Source of the DNA: Providencia alcalifaciens
GTDB taxonomy: Bacteria > Pseudomonadota > Gammaproteobacteria > Enterobacterales > Enterobacteriaceae
Length of the DNA: 64,000 bases
Reading direction: 5' to 3'
Assembly: GCF_915403165.1 (NCBI RefSeq)
Contig: NZ_OU659204.1
Coordinates: 2,418,001 to 2,482,000, forward strand
Shown piece after piece: positions 62,201-64,000 of the stretch; the first letter of the stretch is position 1, and each line of letters starts with the position of its first letter. The position numbers were made by a program, and so were the translations under genes. The notes beneath the pieces are model-generated. The model was not told the origin of the DNA and searched no databases. It saw nothing but the letters and a program-made list of their open reading frames with translations.

Positions 62201-63923
62201 GCGTTACACCGAACTACTCTACATGGGTATTTATGATAAAGAAAAACACAAATGGATCACAGAGCCAAATTGGGATGAGGCCATATTCTATTTAAGAAAA
62301 CACACCGAGCCTAAGCGTGTAAAAACCTATATTGAAGTGTATGAGACCCTCGTCGAACCTGCACAAAAAGGCGATGCTTCCGCTTATGCCAAATTAGGTG
62401 ACTGGTATTTTACTTGGGGAAACCACCCAGCGGCGCAACTGTACTATATCAAAAGCATTGATGCCGGTAACATTGCAGCTTATCAACTCTTAGACCGAGT
62501 CACTGAAGATCCTGCCGTGAAACGCCAAAATTATTTGGATGGAACCGCCAAGGATGACCTTTTTTCCAAGGTACAACTTGCTCGCGTTTATTTAAATGAC
62601 GCCAATGTTGATAACAATTCACCGGATTATCATCTTGCTCTGCAATATCTTGATATTGGAATGGAATCTACCGATGCTGCAATCTCAGAAAGTGCATTTT
62701 TATTATTAGCCGATTTATATAAAAATGGTATTTTGTTGAAAAATGATCAGGTTCTACGTAGTGAAAATAATGAAAAGTATCTTGAACTCATTCAGCAGCA
62801 AGCTGAAAAGCGCCCTGAAGCCTTAATTCGTTTATATCGCTATTACGCTAACATTGATAATCCCAAAGCGCTCGATTACTTATATCGTGCTCATCAGCAA
62901 GGGGACTTAAATGCCACCTTCATGCTATATGAAATCAATAATCCAGGGGAATACTGTACTAATAGTCTTAATGCAGATATTGATAAGTCGAGTGTTTATT
63001 TAAAAGTATGGCTCGACAAAAAACAATTTGGAAAAAATACAGATAGAAGCTATATCCAAGAACCCGAAAGTTTAAGCAAACACATGGGCGATATTTACCT
63101 AGAGGGTAGTTGCGATATGCCCAAAAATATCGATAAGGCAATTGAATGGTATCAAACCTCGTTAAAATATCATGATACTTATGCGTTAAGTAATTTGTAT
63201 CAAGCCTATGTAGAAAAAAAGGATGCAAAACAAGCTTACTATATTGCATTACGTTTAGATAAAGCCCCTGAAGACATTGAGTTATTAGACACATTGTCAT
63301 CGCAAGAACGACAAGAAATAGAACAAAAGTTTGCCGATGAGCAAGCATTCCAAAAATATGGCCGTTTTGCTCAGCAAATTGAAGAAAAACGCCTCAAAGC
63401 TGAAGCCGGAGATCGTATCGAAGCATTTTCATTAGGCATCAGCTATGCTCGAGGAGAAATGGTACCGCAAGATACGCAAAAGATGATCTATTATTATGAA
63501 CTAGCAGGGAAAAATGGCTACTCACGCGCCTATAATATCTTAGGAAATCTTTATCGTAAGGATAATGAAAAAGGGATTGAAAGAGATTACCCTAAAGCAC
63601 TTTATTACTTTGATTTAGGTGCAAAACAAAATGACAGTAATACCGCGCATTTAGCCGGAGATATGCTCTATTTTGGACAAGGCGTTCCTAAAGATTATGC
63701 ACAAGCTGCAAAATATTATGAAATCACTGACTTAGAACAAGGTGCCCATCATGCTATGGCAAAATATAAGCTTGCCTACATGTATTATAACGGCTTGCTT
63801 GGTACTAAGAGCAAAGAAGATATTCAAAAAGCCCGTGACTATCTTGAGATTGGCGCAAAATACTTAGATAAAGACTCGACCGCAGCATTAAAGGAATGGG
63901 ACTTTAGTATTTTAAATCAATAG
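59253..63923 (+). CDS. Very large membrane-anchored Sel1-repeat protein
   Basis: 1556 residues from the ATG (a TTG five codons earlier is also in frame). A single N-terminal membrane helix at about 5-26 (IGLFIILVITISIGIYFANF) would leave the remainder in the periplasm. The rest is a chain of Sel1-like/TPR helical hairpins. Clear units include YALAMMYKDGIGTQPDDKKA near 72, KFNVGDAYLYGNGVKQDTNE near 945, and GDIYLEGSCDMPKNIDKAI near 1280. More lie near 1385, 1420 and 1470 (AGDMLYFGQGVPKDYAQAAK). Middle repeats are degenerate. Sel1 proteins usually act as protein-interaction scaffolds. Most bacterial ones are a few hundred residues, so this length is unusual. Partner unknown. Confidence 0.85.
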   Translation: MTKQLKIGLFIILVITISIGIYFANFSSKSNPAQAGYDLYQQGETEAAFTLFQNNAESDSQSAYALAMMYKDGIGTQPDDKKAQYWLEKSASQSNKSALYNLGFYRYNQKLEGTSDDPYGLVSLTKSADLGVPEAQIMVGGIYIADESEKIPQNIELARQYFTLAAKQGSQFAQFALGYIAYDFDNDNKKAVEILTPLASKSFPLPAMLLAEIYAEGGNGVTPNKFFAEKYEKMSMASALDFISDANEFEPAPLPIYGSQTPEEKQKIIENLDNRARQGDEVAIYILYQKYMAGDGVRKNKNIASAYLRPLIQKRSPKALYLNYLTDRNNTDDLIEAAEHKYPDAMYQAYQIYSGNTFDNNIDRNDTLANQYLEGAADSGHHDALVRIIEKSINSYQFPNRQLVDLITKYTPILMEKYPNSPEAIIVASQVYSEENSPLYSPEKAFSALEKSNELSPSYDVQIQLARYYIQGFGTKTDLEKAVNILKSNLDGQGRPSAADRLLVQLYYHTDIQAYIDEKTIIDILKNDIIERENYTLAHFYANYLLQENPEKNSQLAFELFEKSIEYTQNARIYYAAALLKYKPEQTDLAVALIVGLLSSESNMAELTPKEKDTANDILLSIALQTIETKRLLVNLALFDLNPKALALVEPLVGNDADITYLYGMTKLSQLDNVNRLSDDELKPYYDTLLNAAELGSSSAYLYIAQNLDAVNYYNDRTAYYKNRFQQITGLIPKDLIPTYKKCAELGNNRCLYELGEIYQEGKYGENSNYDIALEYYGKISDPDFSFLKSRKKEIEKAKASFIQIQNDANNNDPEALRILANAYKFGNYGQKIDEKKWLNYLTMSAKFNNKQALNDLIDYYSQDEFIDANKTKILAYYDQLTELGDQSYTRELAHQYLKGSRLVESDRQKAREYYIKSGSWGDQYLRYMNTYDLGMKMLNESPSAKFNVGDAYLYGNGVKQDTNEAIKYLKQASDEGNNLAIQRYTELLYMGIYDKEKHKWITEPNWDEAIFYLRKHTEPKRVKTYIEVYETLVEPAQKGDASAYAKLGDWYFTWGNHPAAQLYYIKSIDAGNIAAYQLLDRVTEDPAVKRQNYLDGTAKDDLFSKVQLARVYLNDANVDNNSPDYHLALQYLDIGMESTDAAISESAFLLLADLYKNGILLKNDQVLRSENNEKYLELIQQQAEKRPEALIRLYRYYANIDNPKALDYLYRAHQQGDLNATFMLYEINNPGEYCTNSLNADIDKSSVYLKVWLDKKQFGKNTDRSYIQEPESLSKHMGDIYLEGSCDMPKNIDKAIEWYQTSLKYHDTYALSNLYQAYVEKKDAKQAYYIALRLDKAPEDIELLDTLSSQERQEIEQKFADEQAFQKYGRFAQQIEEKRLKAEAGDRIEAFSLGISYARGEMVPQDTQKMIYYYELAGKNGYSRAYNILGNLYRKDNEKGIERDYPKALYYFDLGAKQNDSNTAHLAGDMLYFGQGVPKDYAQAAKYYEITDLEQGAHHAMAKYKLAYMYYNGLLGTKSKEDIQKARDYLEIGAKYLDKDSTAALKEWDFSILNQ

Positions 63924-63966
63924 TGAGATATCTCCCCATCAAGTTACCTCTAATCTAATAGCGAAC

Positions 63967-63993
63967 AAAAATCCTCACTGAGTGGGGATTTTT
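63967..63993 (+). terminator. Intrinsic terminator of the Sel1-repeat gene
   Basis: A 12-bp stem AAAAATCCTCAC/GTGGGGATTTTT (63967-63978 with 63982-63993, one G·U) with loop TGA and a U-rich 3' arm. It lies 44 bp past the stop codon. Confidence 0.9.
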
Positions 63994-64000
63994 CTCGTGT

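Overview
The window is about 64 kb of gammaproteobacterial chromosome. Its gene order follows the Escherichia coli men–nuo–lrhA–alaA–yfbR–yfbS–yfbT–yfbU–yfbV–ackA–pta–yfcD–yfcH and ubiX–purF–cvpA–dedD–folC–accD–dedA–truA–usg–pdxB backbone. Core proteins are close to their E. coli relatives, but the DNA is AT-rich, an ERIC element is present, and a XaxAB/YaxAB-type toxin pair is inserted. Together these suggest Morganellaceae, most likely Providencia. The species is an inference.

Layout. 1–7361: the tail of an unidentified plus-strand gene, then the minus-strand menaquinone operon menF-D-H-B-C-E. 8059–10292: a plus-strand two-gene module that looks like a binary alpha-pore-forming toxin (xaxA/xaxB type), with its own terminator. 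10409–25469: the complete 13-gene complex I operon nuoA–N on the minus strand, with nuoC and nuoD fused. 26449–29381: lrhA and alaA, divergent. 29556–34855: an accessory island of about ten tandem paralogues of one small protein family (seven intact, three decayed), all on the minus strand. They surround yfbR, which is on the plus strand. 35018–38790: yfbS, hxpA (yfbT), yfbU and yfbV. 39410–42823: ackA-pta. 42963–44090: an AT-rich gene with a possible YopT-like (C58) cysteine-protease signature, where E. coli has yfcC. 44137–46448: yfcD, yfcH and ubiX. 46698–46824: an ERIC element. 46824–55965: the purF…pdxB superoperon with a PurR box ahead of cvpA-purF. 56232–63923: a YnfC-like secreted protein, a divergent AraC-type regulator and EamA exporter with shared operator-like repeats, and a very large Sel1-repeat protein.

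How the genes fit together. The men genes make menaquinone, a quinone acceptor for the complex I encoded next to them. LrhA-type regulators sit beside nuo and alaA in enterobacteria. AckA-Pta interconverts acetyl-CoA and acetate through acetyl phosphate. The purF–pdxB block mixes purine, folate, fatty-acid, tRNA and pyridoxal-phosphate functions with envelope proteins. Most of the unusual content is in four insertions into this conserved backbone: the toxin pair, the tandem paralogue array, the protease-like gene and the Sel1 giant. The strongest candidate for an undescribed system is the paralogue array at 29.5–34.9 kb.
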